A DNA stretch of 64,000 bases, from the NCBI GenBank assembly GCA_013368375.1, contig JAACJP010000034.1:398120-462119 (forward strand), in the 5' to 3' direction. Positions within the stretch are counted from its first letter, which is position 1. Every line of letters begins with the position of its first letter. The notes beneath the pieces were generated by a model. That model worked only from the letters and a program-made list of their open reading frames with translations, did not search any database and was not told the DNA's origin. The translations under genes and the position numbers were made by a program. Shown in pieces: positions 20,163 to 33,508 of the stretch. This DNA comes from Tricholomella constricta. Taxonomy: Eukaryota > Basidiomycota > Agaricomycetes > Agaricales > Lyophyllaceae.

Positions 20163-22332
20163 ATGCAACGTCGCGTCACTCGTGCATCCAATGCTGATCC
20201 CCGACCTGGCCTTCAGGCTGATCTTCCCAAGCCTCGGCGTTCCTCAGCCCAAGTCCAGGCTGAAAAGGCTGCGAAGGCCGCCATCAAAGAAGATGCCATC
20301 CGTAAAAAAACCGAGACTATGGCCAAGGTCGCTAGCTTTGAGCGAGAGACACGCAAGAAGGCGCAGGAGGCAGATCTCGAGGCCAGTAAGCCAAAGGATA
20401 AGCTCGATATCCCTCGTGCCAGCCGTCCTCAGCCCATTATCCCAGGTTCGGTCTTTCTATCAAAAATTGACGCAAGCTCATAATTTTTTGCCAGAGGGGC
20501 AAGGAGATAACCACGTCGACGATACTGCCAATATCCCAAGTAGTCTCGAGTCCAGCAAGAATCCATTTGAATCAGAGGGGCCTCTTGCTGCTGAAGACAG
20601 TGACGCCGAGATGGACATAGAGAACGACATGCCAGATACAACAATCAAGAAAATCAAGAGCTCTGGTACGAAACAGAAAGAAGGCCTGGCGATGCGTGAC
20701 CAGATCAACGTGATGAGCTCCCTGGGGATAATGTCTGCCGCGGATCACAAAGCGCACAAACGCACAGCTGCTGAGGCTGGTGATGGGTACATTTCTATTG
20801 TATCTTACTTCTCATAGATGTTGGAATCTGACTAGATGAATTTGTAGATTGTTGTCAAAGCGCCTGAAATCATCTCAGCCCACAGGACTGATCTCTAACT
20901 GGAAGAAGGCGGCGCCAGTCGAACCCACTCTGAAGATCATGGAGCCGACTCCAGTTGAGGACAGTGTCACCGAGCCTGATGACAGCGACATAGTGTTTAG
21001 TTTCGGTGGAATTTCAAGCGATGATGAAAAGATGGAACGGGAAGCGGCCCAAAAGGGTATTCGCTACCGGGTAACTTGCCAAACTGTCTTCACTCTGCTG
21101 CTTGCTTATAATTATTGTATTTCTTCTAGTCTATTGCGAAAGTCGAAGATATTCAGGCTGCCCCCATTCCACCATGCCTCGATTTTACACGCCAGCCCAG
21201 AAAGTCCGGTGAACGCTACAGTAACAGGGACCTCCCTCATGACACCCTAGATATGTTCACCAAGCTAGTCATTCCAATGGCCTGCGATGTATCGGGTGCC
21301 CTGGACCCATGGGATGGGATGCCTGACAACGAGCAAATCGCGGAACTTTGGAATATTTGCTTCCTCAACACCTACCCACTCACGGTTGACGTAGCAACAC
21401 CGCGGTCCCTCTTTCTGATTGTCAGAGCCTTGGTATGTATCTTGACATGGAATGCTGAATTCAAATGACTGTGCTTTCTAGATCAAGCGAGGCATCTCCG
21501 GCTGGCTGCACAAATTTGCTGATGTTGCCGTGAAGACCCTCGATTTAGAATACAAACACCGCGGCCTCTCGGATGCAACTCACAAGGCCGCACTTGTCGT
21601 AGATCTGCTTGGTGATGTGACCGAGATTTCCAGCAAGAAGTGTCCTTTCCTCTGGGAGTCCTTCTACGACAATCCACATTCGGAGAACTCTGTAGAACAC
21701 TTTATCTATAGCAGATATCCGTGTACTGACTTAAGCTTCTGCTAGGGACTGTTTCAAGGCCGGCTCATCGCAAAGGTCTTCCTTGAGCACCTCAACACCA
21801 TACAAGTCATTCCCGAAGGGTACCGGATCGAACAGCCACCCATCGGTGCCCTCATCTATTCGATTCAAGCGGTATATACTGTTCAATTTGATGTTCCTGG
21901 CATTTATTGACCACTGCACTGGTATCATTTCTTCCTTCAATGCAGGTACATCGCGCTCTTTTGTATTCTGTGACGGGTACCTACAGGCCGCCTGCCAGCA
22001 AGACACAGAGCGAATTCTCAAAGGCCAACTGGGGTGACCTCAAAGTGGAGCTGCTACACGGCAAGTTCAAGGTTGTTCAGCGCGCGACTGTCTTTTTGAA
22101 GCGCATCGAAAGCCTGAAAGAGGTTCAATGGAACGATATCAAGAAAGCCGCCTTCAGCATGCGAGAAAAGGCTCAGCCTGTTCAGGTTTCCGCCACAGCC
22201 ACCCCGGAGCATGCTGACGAGGACGATTCGGACGACGATGAACTTCTCGATCCCCGATACGACTCAGCGGAAATGAAGGAGGCGGTGGCGGCGGATGCAG
22301 CGGGCCCACTTGGCGAACGTGACCCGAATTGA
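20163..22332 (+). CDS. DUF6532-like nuclear-type protein, seven exons
   Basis: Exons 20163-20445, 20495-20786, 20848-21070, 21130-21432, 21482-21691, 21746-21871 and 21946-22332 keep one frame and encode 607 residues. All six introns are 49-74 nt and GT-AG. The N-terminal third is basic and acidic low-complexity sequence (PKPRRSSAQ, EDSDAEMDIEND). The C-terminal half carries the pattern I recall for DUF6532 of Agaricomycetes: IAELWNICF, WLHKFADVAVKTLD, FLWESFYD, GLFQGRLIAKVFLEHL, PPIGALIYSIQA and VHRALLYSVTG. The tail is acidic. Such proteins are highly expanded in mushrooms and have no known function. The start lies 176 bp from the divergent Plavaka gene. Confidence 0.82.
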
Positions 22333-22756
22333 CCAGTGACCGTTGACCATGGCCGGCCTGGCACTGGTGGTGAGCTGTGGGACTTCAGCCGCTACTATCA
22401 TTCCAGTTTGCCTTGGGTGGCACGCACCGTACTCGTAGCGATATGATACTGTTGCTACCGTGTGTCGTTGTTACCTGTAATTTGAACAAATCTGCTCCGA
22501 ATAATTTTTTTCCAAGCCCACTTTCAAAATTGTTCGCTGCTTAAGGCCATCTAGTATCGAGCTTTTGTCACGTCTGAGAGAAGACATTCCTACTTTTGAA
22601 AACTAGGAATGTCGGTCAAAGGGACAACACCTTGTGAAAGCTTAATTCTAGGTAAAGTTTGTCTTATTCTAGTGAACGGACATGGCTTCGAAAAGTCACA
22701 ACATCTTTAGGTCTTTATCTACTTTCTTGACTTGAAGCGCTTTTGAAAGCTGGGAA
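22333..22756. other. Spacer
   Basis: 3' flank of the DUF6532-like gene. No gene or repeat was recognised. Confidence 0.4.
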
Positions 22757-23371
22757 AGCTGTCGGAAAAGACCACGCCATTTTGCTGATGCAGGCATCCA
22801 ATGGGGAAACAGTATCTCCGACGCAGTCGTGAAGCTTGCATTTGATCCCGAACAGCGGGAACGGATGTGCAACGAATTCGAGGTGTACGAGCATCCGCAC
22901 TCTTCGTTGTTCGTCACAGGAATTCTGACAATATTTGGCTTGTTCAAAGATTTCGAAAGCGATGCATTGGCTCTCGTCATGAATAATGTCGGTATATCCC
23001 TTTGGAAAGCAAGGCCAGATAAGGAGAGTGTGGACCTTGCGATTTTAGAATCGCAGAAGTCAGTGTCATTATCCGTCCTGAAAGGTTCTGATTTGTGCTG
23101 ATGAAGTCTGTACCTTAGGATCGCCTTTGCTGAAATCATGGAATCCATTCACGATGCTGGCGTCCGACATCGTGACATTCGTCCGGACAACCTGGTGATC
23201 AGTGACGATGGTTTTGCAAGTATTATTGACTTCGATCGAGCCATCTTAGACGCCAGTGAGGGCTCCCGGAAGCGTGAATACGATCATTTAGTGCAATTGC
23301 TCAGCGGGGAAACGTACACGATAGAACTCGGTTTGCCCAGCTTTGGGACCCCTCAATACTCGCCGATATAA
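22757..23371 (+). pseudogene. KIN1, kinase-like fragment
   Basis: C-terminal kinase domain of the local family without its N-terminal module. It opens at AVGKDHAILL, shows a small frameshift at about 22815, then VVKLAFDPEQ (beta-3 Lys), the alpha-C Glu in NEFEVYEH, LALVMNNVG (hinge region), the catalytic loop HRDIRPDN and a DFD motif (IIDFDRA) in place of DFG. An intron fits from 23060 (GTCAGT) to 23119 (TTAG), at the same place as in KIN3. No start region is present, so this is a remnant. The closest relative in the window is KIN3. Confidence 0.78.
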
Positions 23372-24041
23372 TCCGGTCCTCAAGGTCGTGGACGACGCTC
23401 ACAGCGATAACATTGACCCATCTAGCATGTGTCAATTTCAATTTATGCCGCCATTGATATACCCTGCTTGTAACGTCCTTCTGTCGCTTTCTTTCATGCT
23501 TGCTGACGCAAGTCATAATCGGAGGACTTTCTTTCATGTTGTTGTTATACCTTGTCGCATATCGGTTATCCACGGAATAGTTCCTGTAGTGTTAATGACG
23601 TTCTCGGCATTCCTTGACAGCTTTACTAGCTTTAGCCTTGTGTACTTCTAAACTGGACACTTAATTACTAATACTAATACTTTTGCTTTGGCCTTCGTTC
23701 TGACTTCCAGCGTAGATGGACTGACCGATGGCGGGCTTGTGGTGACGCTACGAGCAAAATGTTACTTGACACGTCGCAAGGCAACTCACACTCCCCGGAT
23801 CCATCAGCAAAATCGTGAGTATCTGTTATTCCCAGGTGAAATCCACCAGATTGATGGCAAAAGATAAGGCCATATAATTCGTCACAATGGCATATAAACT
23901 TTTCACCAAGAAGGTATAGAATTGGCAATGGTCCACAATGCTGCTGTTGGCTGTATAAACATGATACCTACCTGGTGAGAGGATTGTAAACCTGCAACTG
24001 CATGACTACATTGGCAAAATTGTCCCCACGGCAAATCATTC
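23372..24041. other. Spacer
   Basis: AT-rich flank between KIN1 and the LINE remnant. No gene was recognised. Confidence 0.4.
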
Positions 24042-26254
24042 GTGAAAAATGGTCAAGTCCGTTTAAACTCCGCTTTAAATTCACCGATGGATGGATGGAT
24101 GCGCGTCGCCTGGTTTTCCTTCACAACCGCTCCGCTCTCCATTGAGGCCTGCTGCCGCACGCTCAAAAATATCCTATCATGTTTTGGGCATATGTCTCTG
24201 ATGATGCTCGTGATCTACTATCACGATATCCACATCAAGTCCATCAACCACGCCCGTCTCGATGTCCCTCACGTCCCCTCCGAGGCCTCCAACCTGCAGG
24301 TCTCTATGATCGAGGCCATGGACGATAGCCTCCTCCTCTACTCCTCGATTCCCCTCCTCCTGTCAATGGCCAGACACGCAGACCGTTTCCAGGCCACTTA
24401 TGGCTGGGAGACCGAGTGGCGCAAAAGTGCCTTCTACGCCTACAACTCCCCATTCTACCCTAACTCCTCTCCCACCCCCACCATTTCCATTCCATCCGTC
24501 GATTATGCTAACCCCTCCAGCCCCACCACCCTCCACCATGATGTTCGCGTCGTGACCTCCCACACCGTCTTCCTTCGGGTCCCCATCAACCAGCCTGACC
24601 TCCACTTCCAGCACATCTACGACATTATCTCCGACTTCAATTTTCCCCTCCTGCATTGGCGTTTACCACTAACTGCCCTCCGCCGGCTCATTTCACAGTG
24701 CCTTACTTCTAAGATCCGACCCCTCCTCGCCCTTCAACCCCTCACCCCAGAACTCGCCCAGAAACTCGACCAGGTCGTGGCTCACAAGGTTCATGAGTAT
24801 CTCGGCTTCCCTTTTCATTTTAATTCTCAGCTTTTATTTACCCCTCTGTCCCTTCGTGGATTTGACTTTCCTTCGCTCGCGCTATTAAACAGCGCCCTCG
24901 CGGCAGCCGGGGTCCACCAAGACCTTAATCACCATATTCCCCCCTTCTGCCAAATGGCCCATGTCACTCTTAGTGATTGGTCCTGTCAACTTAATGGTCC
25001 ACCCCGCAACACCCCTTTCCCTCTGTCACGTTCGCCGTCGTTGCTAACCGCTCTGTCCTCACTCTGTCCCTTTCGGACTTTAGGAAATCTGCGTCCATCC
25101 TCACTGGCGAAGCCTACGGTATTGCTGCTGCATACACCCTCGCCCTCCACCGGCATTCCCACCAACCAAGACCGACCGTCAACCTCTACACCGACCACCT
25201 CGCCTCCGTCAAGACAATAACCTCCCCGCTCCATTCCCAACCCCACAAGCTCTCACGAAAGCCCCCCCGATCCATATATCGCTGGATCGCTGACCTCCAG
25301 TCTCGCGCCCTCCAAACCGGCCTCCACATTGACCTCTCTCATATCAAGGCTCACACCACATCCTCCTCACCTCCCGCCCAGCTCAACCGCCTCGCAGATC
25401 ATGCGGCCACCTCTGCGCAGAAATCGTTTCTCCCAATCCCTCCTGCCCTCCCACCTACATTCCACATGGACCCCTTCTCTCCTTTTAACGCCGTCGACGG
25501 ATGGATTGAAACCGATCTCACTCGTCATCTCCTACATGCCCTAGCCACTTCCTCCTATGTTTCTTCTCCTTCCCTGCACCATTTTTCCTCCTTACTATAC
25601 GATCATAGGGCCCCTCCGGAATTCCCGTACCTCCGCTCAACCTCATCCTTTTCGGCCGTCGTGCAGCTCTACCTCCGTGCACATCAGCTCGACACCGCGT
25701 CTCGCCTCTCCGCCTGCTTACGATCAGGCGCACAGCCTTACTGTAGGTTTGGATGTGAATCACTCGAAGATGCTCGCCACATCTTCGTTCGCTGTCCTCG
25801 TTTCTCATCACTACGCGAGGAAGCGAACAAAACCATCGTCTCGGCTACCTCCACACTATTTGATGTCTATGATGTTCCTGCCCAATACCAAGCCCGCGCT
25901 CTTGAGCATGCGTGTACTATCTCGCATGACTCACAGAGTTGGCCCACGGGCTACACCATGTACTATTATGGTGTTCTACCGCACATCGATGATATCATGT
26001 GTGATCTAAACCTCACGTCCCTTTCCTCCCTTAAGGTCGAGCGTTTGCGACTCCGTATTGCGGCAACCTGGCACACAACGCTTATCCGTCTGGCTGGTCG
26101 AATCTGGGGTATTGCGAAACGTGCGTCCTCGCCATCCCATCCCTCTTCTCCCGAAAATCATAACCGGAAGTCCTTGATCACTCTCCCTCCCCATCTTTCC
26201 TATATCTCTCTACTCACAAAATCTCAAAAGTTTTCTATTATCTCTTCTACTTAA
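24042..26254 (+). mobile_element. 5'-truncated jockey-type LINE remnant
   Basis: C-terminal half of a non-LTR retrotransposon ORF2 of a family I recall as common in Agaricomycetes. Frame 1 (to about 25000) has DIHIKSI, VSMIEAMDDSLL, RHADRFQATYGWETEW, ALRRLISQCL, KIRPLLALQPL and LSLRGFDFPS. Downstream, in another frame, is an RNase H domain (GEAYGIAAAY, LYTDHLASV, HIKAHTT, LNRLADHAAT), then a C-terminal Cys/His motif (CRFGCESLEDARHIFVRC) and RLAGRIWG. The RT catalytic core is missing. Between LSDWSCQLNG and the RNase H region an internal part of the usual protein appears deleted, with a frame change near 25000. Inactive. Confidence 0.85.
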
Positions 26255-28526
26255 CTTCCCTTCCTCTATCCCCTTCTCGACGAGTTGACGAGGTTTCTCG
26301 AAACCTGAGTTACTTACGTAACGTAGTCAACCAAATACATACTAAATACTAAATGCCTGTTCTGTAGGCACCCCCCTGTCGGGCACGAGCATCCCCCTTT
26401 TTTTCTTTTTGTCAAACTCGTCTTGTTCAATTTCCCTGGCTCGATTCCCTATCAAGCTACTAACCTCCTCTGCTGCTGCTGCTGCTGCTGCTGTTCCCTT
26501 TTTTCATGCTCAGTCCTAGCGTGCATTGAGTATCAGGGTCAGCTCGAGGCTTTAACTAAGGTGCTTCTTTTTTTTTCCCTTGCCTTTGCGCCCCACTAAT
26601 GTTCGCTTCCTCACTACAACTACACTCGAACCCCTTGACCTCCACTGCAACATGCTGTCCCTACTGCCGGCCCTGCACTCATTTTCGCGAACTTATTTTG
26701 ACATCGTGAGTTTTCTTTTTATCCTTCATGCATACCAGCTGATGAAGTGGTGAACCCAAGATGCCCGCCGTGTCATGACGTACCATGTCCAACGCCACTT
26801 GCTTCTTCCTTTCTCAGGTCAGAGGCGTCACTCAATAACGGATCGATCAACCACCCCAATCTCGAAGCCTGTTGAAGTGTATCATGGGTTGGAAAGTCTA
26901 GGAGGGTGGGATTATGTGCAAAAATAGCATTTAATATATGTCTTTTCCCATGATCTACTTTGAAGCTGCATTGAGCTCGGCTCGAGAACGGTGAGGTAAA
27001 TATGCAGCTGTGGTGCGAGATGTGCTCATGTTACAAGGGTAGCTAATGGCAAAAAACTTTGTCAATGTCCATAATCTTGTGACCATTGTCAATAAAATGG
27101 TCCGTTATAAGGCCTGGGTGAAATTTCACTGGGCAGATGGACTTTATGTAGATTATATGGTATATAAGGCCTTATCTAATCCTCCCGAATTTGCTGATGA
27201 CTCAGACCAGCCAATACCCGTTCAAATTCTTACATGACCAGCGACCACTAGTGTTATATGCAAGGTAGGTTTCTCCTGGTCCATCATGCTCATGCGACAT
27301 CACGTCTCTCCTCGCGGCTGGGACAGGAACACCATCGGATTATTACCGTTCGTCGATAATCGATAACGCATCGTGGAGTGGAAAACAAATGGCAAGCAGT
27401 TCTAGATCTTGCTTGCATTCGGTGCACTCTCGAATATGGCCTTAAGCGAGAAGCCCATGCACACGTCGCTGGAAAATAACCCTGTCCTGTTTATAGTATG
27501 GGGGAGGGATGATCGATGGATGTTTGGGCAAGGACAAGGCGTCAGAGAATGGGAAGGTGGATCTGAACCTGTAAGGCCTGTTGCATCTCAATCTGTTTCT
27601 TTCTCATCTTCGCCTAATCATTCTATATTCGCGATTCATTTCCGTCTCGTTTTATCGCTCCTTTTCTCCCCTCTTCACGCTCATTTCTATCGTGTGAATG
27701 CCTTCAAAAAAAAATCTTAAACCGTTGCACTTGTTCTCATTGGTAACAGTCGTCCAGATGCATGCCATTGCGTGGTCTCCTCGGCGTCGACCAGACCTAT
27801 GGGCGACCTACAAAAGGGGACAATTTCTGGGGTGGAAGACGGACAAGGCCTTTTCGGGGACCCACACACTCCCATAGTCGGAAATAACTGAACCTGACAG
27901 TGAAGATGACCGACAAATTGGCAGTAAGTACTGAGCACCACTTGTTCCCAATCAGTGCCCGATCTCTCCTGAGCTCTAATCACACACGAAAGTACGCATA
28001 CTGAAAAGGTATTCATTGTCGCCCTTATGTCAGACTTGGGGTATCCTGACGTAACGAAGAGAAGGCTGTTGTATTATTTTGAAAAGACACTGCCACGCCT
28101 GGATAGATACAGCGACACCATGGACCCACAAGCCCCTACAAGCCCAAATATCAGCCAGCGACCATCAAATCAGATCGGATCGGCGCACTTTCCACCCGAC
28201 CACTACGAGATCAATATTGTTCTTTAACAATTGACGCACAGGCCTGAACCAAAGTGACACAATGTCTGCTGCATCTCCGCATCTCGTTACCCTTTGGATG
28301 GGGATTCAGATTGACGTCTGAAGGTATCCAAGGTAGCTGATTATTTCGACCAAATTCTATGTCGATCTGGGTGCGTCTCCTCTATTACTCTTGTGTTCTT
28401 GTCTTTCCGTTACCAGAACATTGCGAGTTCACAATGAACAGCAATTTTAAATTTAGAGGCTGGCGACATATAAAATGAGAACTGATTGCTCGATATCATC
28501 CAAAGCATAATTATCTAACCCTCAAG
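26255..28526. other. Long spacer
   Basis: Contains a pure (CTG)8 microsatellite at 26470-26493 and several T-rich runs. The short open frames here have no recognisable domain. TATAAAA at 28469-28475 probably belongs to KIN2. Confidence 0.45.
28469..28475 (+). promoter_or_regulatory. TATA box of KIN2
   Basis: TATAAAA lies 58 bp before the KIN2 ATG. This is a plausible distance for a short leader. Confidence 0.45.
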
Positions 28527-30920
28527 ATGTCTCGACGAAATTTTGGAGTTCCCTGGAAGTCCACTGCAGATCCCCGGCTCACTCTTGATTCAACAAAATA
28601 CGCTGCCGCCTCCAAATCTAGTCCTGCTCTTCCTTCGACCTCTGCAACGCTCTCCTCTCCCCGTGACTGTGTCGAGGAGTTCTTCAAATACAGACCTCAA
28701 AGGCTCAAACCCGGCGAGGGAGATGCTACAAGGTCAACAGGAACTCGCGCCCCTGCTAGTTTCGACAAGCATCTCCACGATATACTCAAACTCCGTTACG
28801 TGGTGAGGCTACCGTCGATAACGTCTGATCTCCTTGACGTTGCGCAGAAGGCTTTGGACGCTTATCCTAACCTTCCTGTCGTGGGAGAAAACTTCCCCAC
28901 AAAGGATAATCACGACAGAAGTCTCGAGCTTGCCCCCGACCACATCATGTCCGAGAAGGATGTCGAATTGTTCTATCTCCTCACTACTGGGAGTTACTGC
29001 CCGACTGTAGCAGCAACGCTGGCGTTGAAACTCCCAAACTGGTCTTCTGGATGCATCTCGTACACGCTTGGCCAAACTTTTAGTCGGAAGGATACCGAGG
29101 GCGTCACGAAGGTTAATCGTAGGCAGGCGGTCGCAGACGGGTTCCTCAACTTCACGAAAGTCACGAAAGCTGACATAAAAAGGAAATCTCTCGGCTTAAG
29201 CCCCGTTCACGTAACTATCCACGACAGATTTCCTGTCCTGGTGCCATGGGAATTTAAAAACATCAACTTCTCCGAAAAGCGGACGACTCTCGATGCCGTA
29301 GTCACGTCCTTTTTAGACTCACAATTTCCTTGGGAAGGCTGCGAGCATGGTCAGTATTGCAGCAGTGAACATGACACGGGGTTCACTGCAGCTCCGATGG
29401 GTTACGATGACGTGCTCGCTCACCCATGTCCGTCGTTCCTACGGGCCAGGAAAGAGCAACAGAAACGCTCAGATCGACCGACGCAATGCAAGGATATGGC
29501 GGAATACCCGAAAATTCCGAGGCATATACTTCAACAGGCAAGTCGCATTATAACAATCTGGTCAGACAGCTCTCATAGGTTTGACAGGCATGGGCACAAG
29601 CCGTACGCCACCATGCAACTTTTATAGTCATCCAGGCAGGTAATCTGGAGATAATCTGCATACGAGATAGGAAGAATCAGACTCTTTATGTGTCGGATGT
29701 CATTGAGGTCAGCGATTGCGATTATGGAAAACTCCACACCGGGCTATACATCGCGGCCATTCGTGATGCTGAGCATCGCACACTCAAGTGGGAGATAAAA
29801 AGGCCCGATACCTGGTTCCTGCAGTCTGGCATCCCTTCCGAAAGGATATTGGACATAAGTACTCGAAGCAAAAGTGTACGTTCTTCTCCGTGATATTACA
29901 GAATAATCGGATTGCTCACCAAAAATCTCTAATTAGGCTGCTTTCAATATCCTTTTGCAACAGGCGTACACTCGACAATGGCTGAAAATTTTGCCAGGAT
30001 CTGATGATGTTGGTTTCCGCCCCTACAGTACAGAGTTATATCGCCGTCAGAGCAATCACCTCCTAGAATCTTCGCAGGCGCTCAGCATTCCTGTTACGGA
30101 CACTATTTCACGAGTTTACGCTCAACCCTCGTTCCATGGACAATTCATTTGCAGAGCTACCCTCAAAGTTCCTGGAGTTAAAATGCCGACCGGGTTCACA
30201 GCCACAGACTATCCCATTTTGGTGATAAAAAACTCTTCTTGTCCGACTAGCGTTGCGAGGCTGGAGAAGGAATACTGTGTGTATCTTGACTTACACAAGG
30301 CTGGAGTCAAAAACATTCCACGCGTCTTTGGCTTTTTTCGCTTTTTGGATAACGAACGTCTGGAGAAGTCCCTCGCCGTTCTGATACTCGAAGATATGGG
30401 TCAATCTTTAGAGGAGCTCGTGCATGAGCAAACAGGAAGTAGACAATTTGTATCAAAAGAACAAATGTGAGTCGGTTGATACTCTTTTGCAATCAAAACC
30501 AGATCACTTATGTTTCTATCAAGAATGCTCTTTAGGAAAGCTCTCGAAAAGATACACAAGGCCAATTATCTTCATGGAAATCTGACAGCCAAAAGCCTAA
30601 TGTTCAAAGGCGGAAAGAACTCGTTGAAGCTCTCATTCCTTGGATTCGCGGATGCTAAACGTCTTTCACGACCGCCAGTCAAACGAGGTGATCACCGCAA
30701 CGATGACGACACGGACACATTCCTCGCGGTACAGCGAAGATCCCTAATGAAGAAGGAATCAGAGGACCTCATCCGATCTGTATTAAATCCACCGCTTAAG
30801 CGCACGATGGATGGACTCGACAGCTTGCCGAACACCAGTAGTATTACGGACCAGCGGTGGAGAACAAGGTCTGAAAAGCGAGCGGAGGAGCTTCGCCGCT
30901 TTGGTTCAAGTCATATATAG
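28527..30920 (+). CDS. KIN2, intact kinase-like (pseudokinase) protein
   Basis: Exons 28527-29537, 29588-29875, 29964-30466 and 30536-30920 keep frame and give 728 residues. The first intron (29538-29587) is GC-AG (CAG|GCAAGT); the others are GT-AG. The N-terminal module (FDKHLHDILKLRYVVRLPS near residues 75-93, then VAATLALKLPNW, FPWEGCEHGQYC) is shared with KIN3 and KIN4. The second exon (TLYVSDVI) also matches them. The C-terminal kinase fold has the beta-3 Lys (ILVIK), the alpha-C Glu (LEKEYCVY) and hinge LILEDMG. The catalytic loop reads LHGNL instead of HRD, and DFG is replaced by LGFADA, so catalysis looks lost. A basic tail follows. Role unknown; signalling or scaffolding is a guess. 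Confidence 0.8.
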
Positions 30921-31138
30921 TGTTTTTCTTCCTTCTTCAGCAGGCCACAGCTGCACTAAATGCATATCGCTATTGATAACCGATTCGATATACCGTGACA
31001 AAATCATACAAGGTGAGCGCTTGCGCAGTTGACTGGAGCCAAGTCCAAGGCAGCGCCGGCCCGGTCGCCGTTTGACACGTGAGGTTACAAAAGCGGACAT
31101 GTTTTTCAACATCATCTGGCACATTCAACCCATCGCCA

Positions 31139-33508
31139 ATGCAGGGGTATGAACGACTGGATGCTGAGATTGGACTTCTGCTCGACCATGCTCCCGAACC
31201 TTTGCTGGCGGACGCTGACTCTATATGCTCTGGGTTGACATCCCCTCTCACCTTCTACGACAAACATCTCGATGAACGATTGGCATTGAGACGAGTTGAG
31301 CTCATACCTTTGCTCACCAGCGACTTCTCCGAAGCAATCGCTCGTAGCTTCAAAACTCTTAAGGACGAGCACGCACTCTTACCATACGTTGACGATGGAT
31401 TCCCGCCACTATCAGGACTAATAAAGGATCTCGAGAAATTTCCAGTGATGGACGCGATTTCTATTGCTCGCAGATACCTAGCGGTGACATCTAGGTTTGC
31501 TAAGGTCCTCGCATCGATGCTTTTACTGCATCCTCATGCCCCTAAACGGTCATCGGCGCTAGCTTTCACTTCGCGTCTTGTTGCGAGATACCCAGAGCAC
31601 CACGCCCTGAACGAAGATTTTGCCCTTGAACTCTTGGAGCCCCACAGCAACATCTCAAACATCCAAGAACACCGTATGGTGCGGGAGGGAGTGTGGAACT
31701 CCATGGATCAAACCACACAGGAGAACTATGCCCAGGCCAAGAGACGGTTTCCTCGGCTCGCAGTTTGGCAAATGTTTTTTGTCTGTCGCAAGGCAGAAGA
31801 TGCGCTGAAAGAGATGGGCAGGCTCGCACCAATAGAAAAATTTCATCATCGCACATTCCTCACACTCGCACCTGGGCATCCACTCGCCAACGTCGAACTT
31901 CCTTGTTCTCCGGATGCTATCGACAAAGGAGATTCAGTTTCAGCCTTCTTAAACAAATCCACTTCCACCAAAGGCAGAAAAAAACAAAGTGATGCCGTTT
32001 TGGCGAAAACTACCATTGCAGAATTATCAAAGGCTCCTCTGAGGCGAAGTTCTCGACTGTCCAAGAAAGCCGATGCGAAAAGAGAAAAATCAGCGAAGTT
32101 GAAAAAGCTTGGCTCAATCGCCAATCCTCCATCCAACTTCACTACTACGCGACGGTCCAGCGTTACTATTCCTCCATCCAGAACGCCCTCGATCAACGCC
32201 GGGGAAGAGTTGACGACATCTATACTACAACATGTAAGATGATTCTGATCTGAGCTGCCTACCTCACCGCTGAATGAAATTGTAACTAGGCGTGGACACG
32301 CGCAGTGGAGTGGGATTCTTCCTTCATCGTGTTCCATTGCGGAAACTTCGAACGAATTGCATTCCGACATCGTTCCAGCCAAACACTCTTCATATCTGAA
32401 CTTATTGATGTCCCACATGGCACAGATCCGACATATGGAGAAATTCATGTTGGCTTATACATCTCCATTCTCGAAGATGTTCTCAACCACACCCGCCAAC
32501 TTGTCCAACGTGAGGCAGAAGCAGAGTCGACAAACAGATTGAAACGAAAGCGCGACGTACCGCCATTATTAGAAAGTAACAAGCGTCGAAAGACGAGAGC
32601 AGGTGATGCTCAGGCAACTGCTCAAAAACAGCAGCACCGGAACAATTTTAAGGTATGCGACGAAATATCATATCTCATATTGCTTGACGAGAATCATATT
32701 CTGAATGAATGTCAGGCCATTTGCAATAACACCGTTGGTCGCGACTTAATGTTGATGCGCGTACAGCATCATCATTTCAACTCCCCCACGCCAGCCTCGT
32801 TCATGCGCGTCAGCCGACTGACCACACGGGAGAAGTCGACTTTCGAGCCTCACAAATATATTTGTCTCACCATTCTATCCCGTATCGCGAGTGGGGCGAC
32901 CGGAGACGTTCATTCCGCCGCGATCGAACTACTCACTTCGACGGGAGAAACACTCTCAGTCCCGGACATAATAGTCAAACTCGCCTTCGAGCCTGATCAG
33001 CGGAAACGGATGTGAAATGAATTCGCGGTGTACGAGCACCTGGAGTCCTTTGGCGTCACGGGTGTTCCTACCGTTTTGGGCTTGTTCGAAGACGTTGAAA
33101 GTGACACGCTGGCTCTCGTCATGAATAATGTCGGAACATCACTCTGGCATCGAAAGTCTGAGTTTCCGCTCCCAGCATCAGAGCAGTCAGTTCCTTCCTT
33201 TTCGCGAATGCTGTTAATCCTGACAACTGCTATCCTCCAGGGAAGCCTTTGCGGACATCCTGAAATCCATTCACCATGCCGGTGTTCGCCATCGTGATTT
33301 AAGGCCGGCAAATCTAGTCATGAACGACGATGGCGCTGTAAGCATCATAGATTTCGACAGGGCTGATATGGAAGCCAGTCAAGGTTCACGGGATCGTGAA
33401 TTCGAACATCTACTCTCTCTTGTTAGTGATAGTGACATGACGGTTGGAGGTCTGCCAACTTTGCGGACTCCCGGTCGACGCCGCTCTTCTGATCCTGACT
33501 CGGAATAA
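31139..33508 (+). pseudogene. KIN3, full-length kinase-like gene with one in-frame stop
   Basis: Exons 31139-32233, 32290-32652, 32716-33185 and 33241-33508 (introns 56, 63 and 55 nt, GT-AG) give one frame of 731 codons. The only break is TGA at 33013-33015, where KIN1 has TGC in the same RKRM-C-NEF context. The N-terminal module (YDKHLDERLALRRVELIPL) matches KIN2 and KIN4. A basic Ser/Arg/Lys-rich linker (RRSSRLSKKADAKREK) may be a nuclear signal. The kinase fold keeps the beta-3 Lys (IVKLAF), alpha-C Glu, HRDLRPAN and IDFDRA (DFD). Without the stop it would be the most complete HRD-bearing member. The 63-nt intron has no stop, so retention is possible. The ATG lies 219 bp after the KIN2 stop. 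Confidence 0.8.

Noticed and set aside
26255..28526. Short open frames such as 27046-27237 and 27409-27720
   Set aside because: No domain, no splice continuity and T-rich flanks. They are consistent with chance frames.
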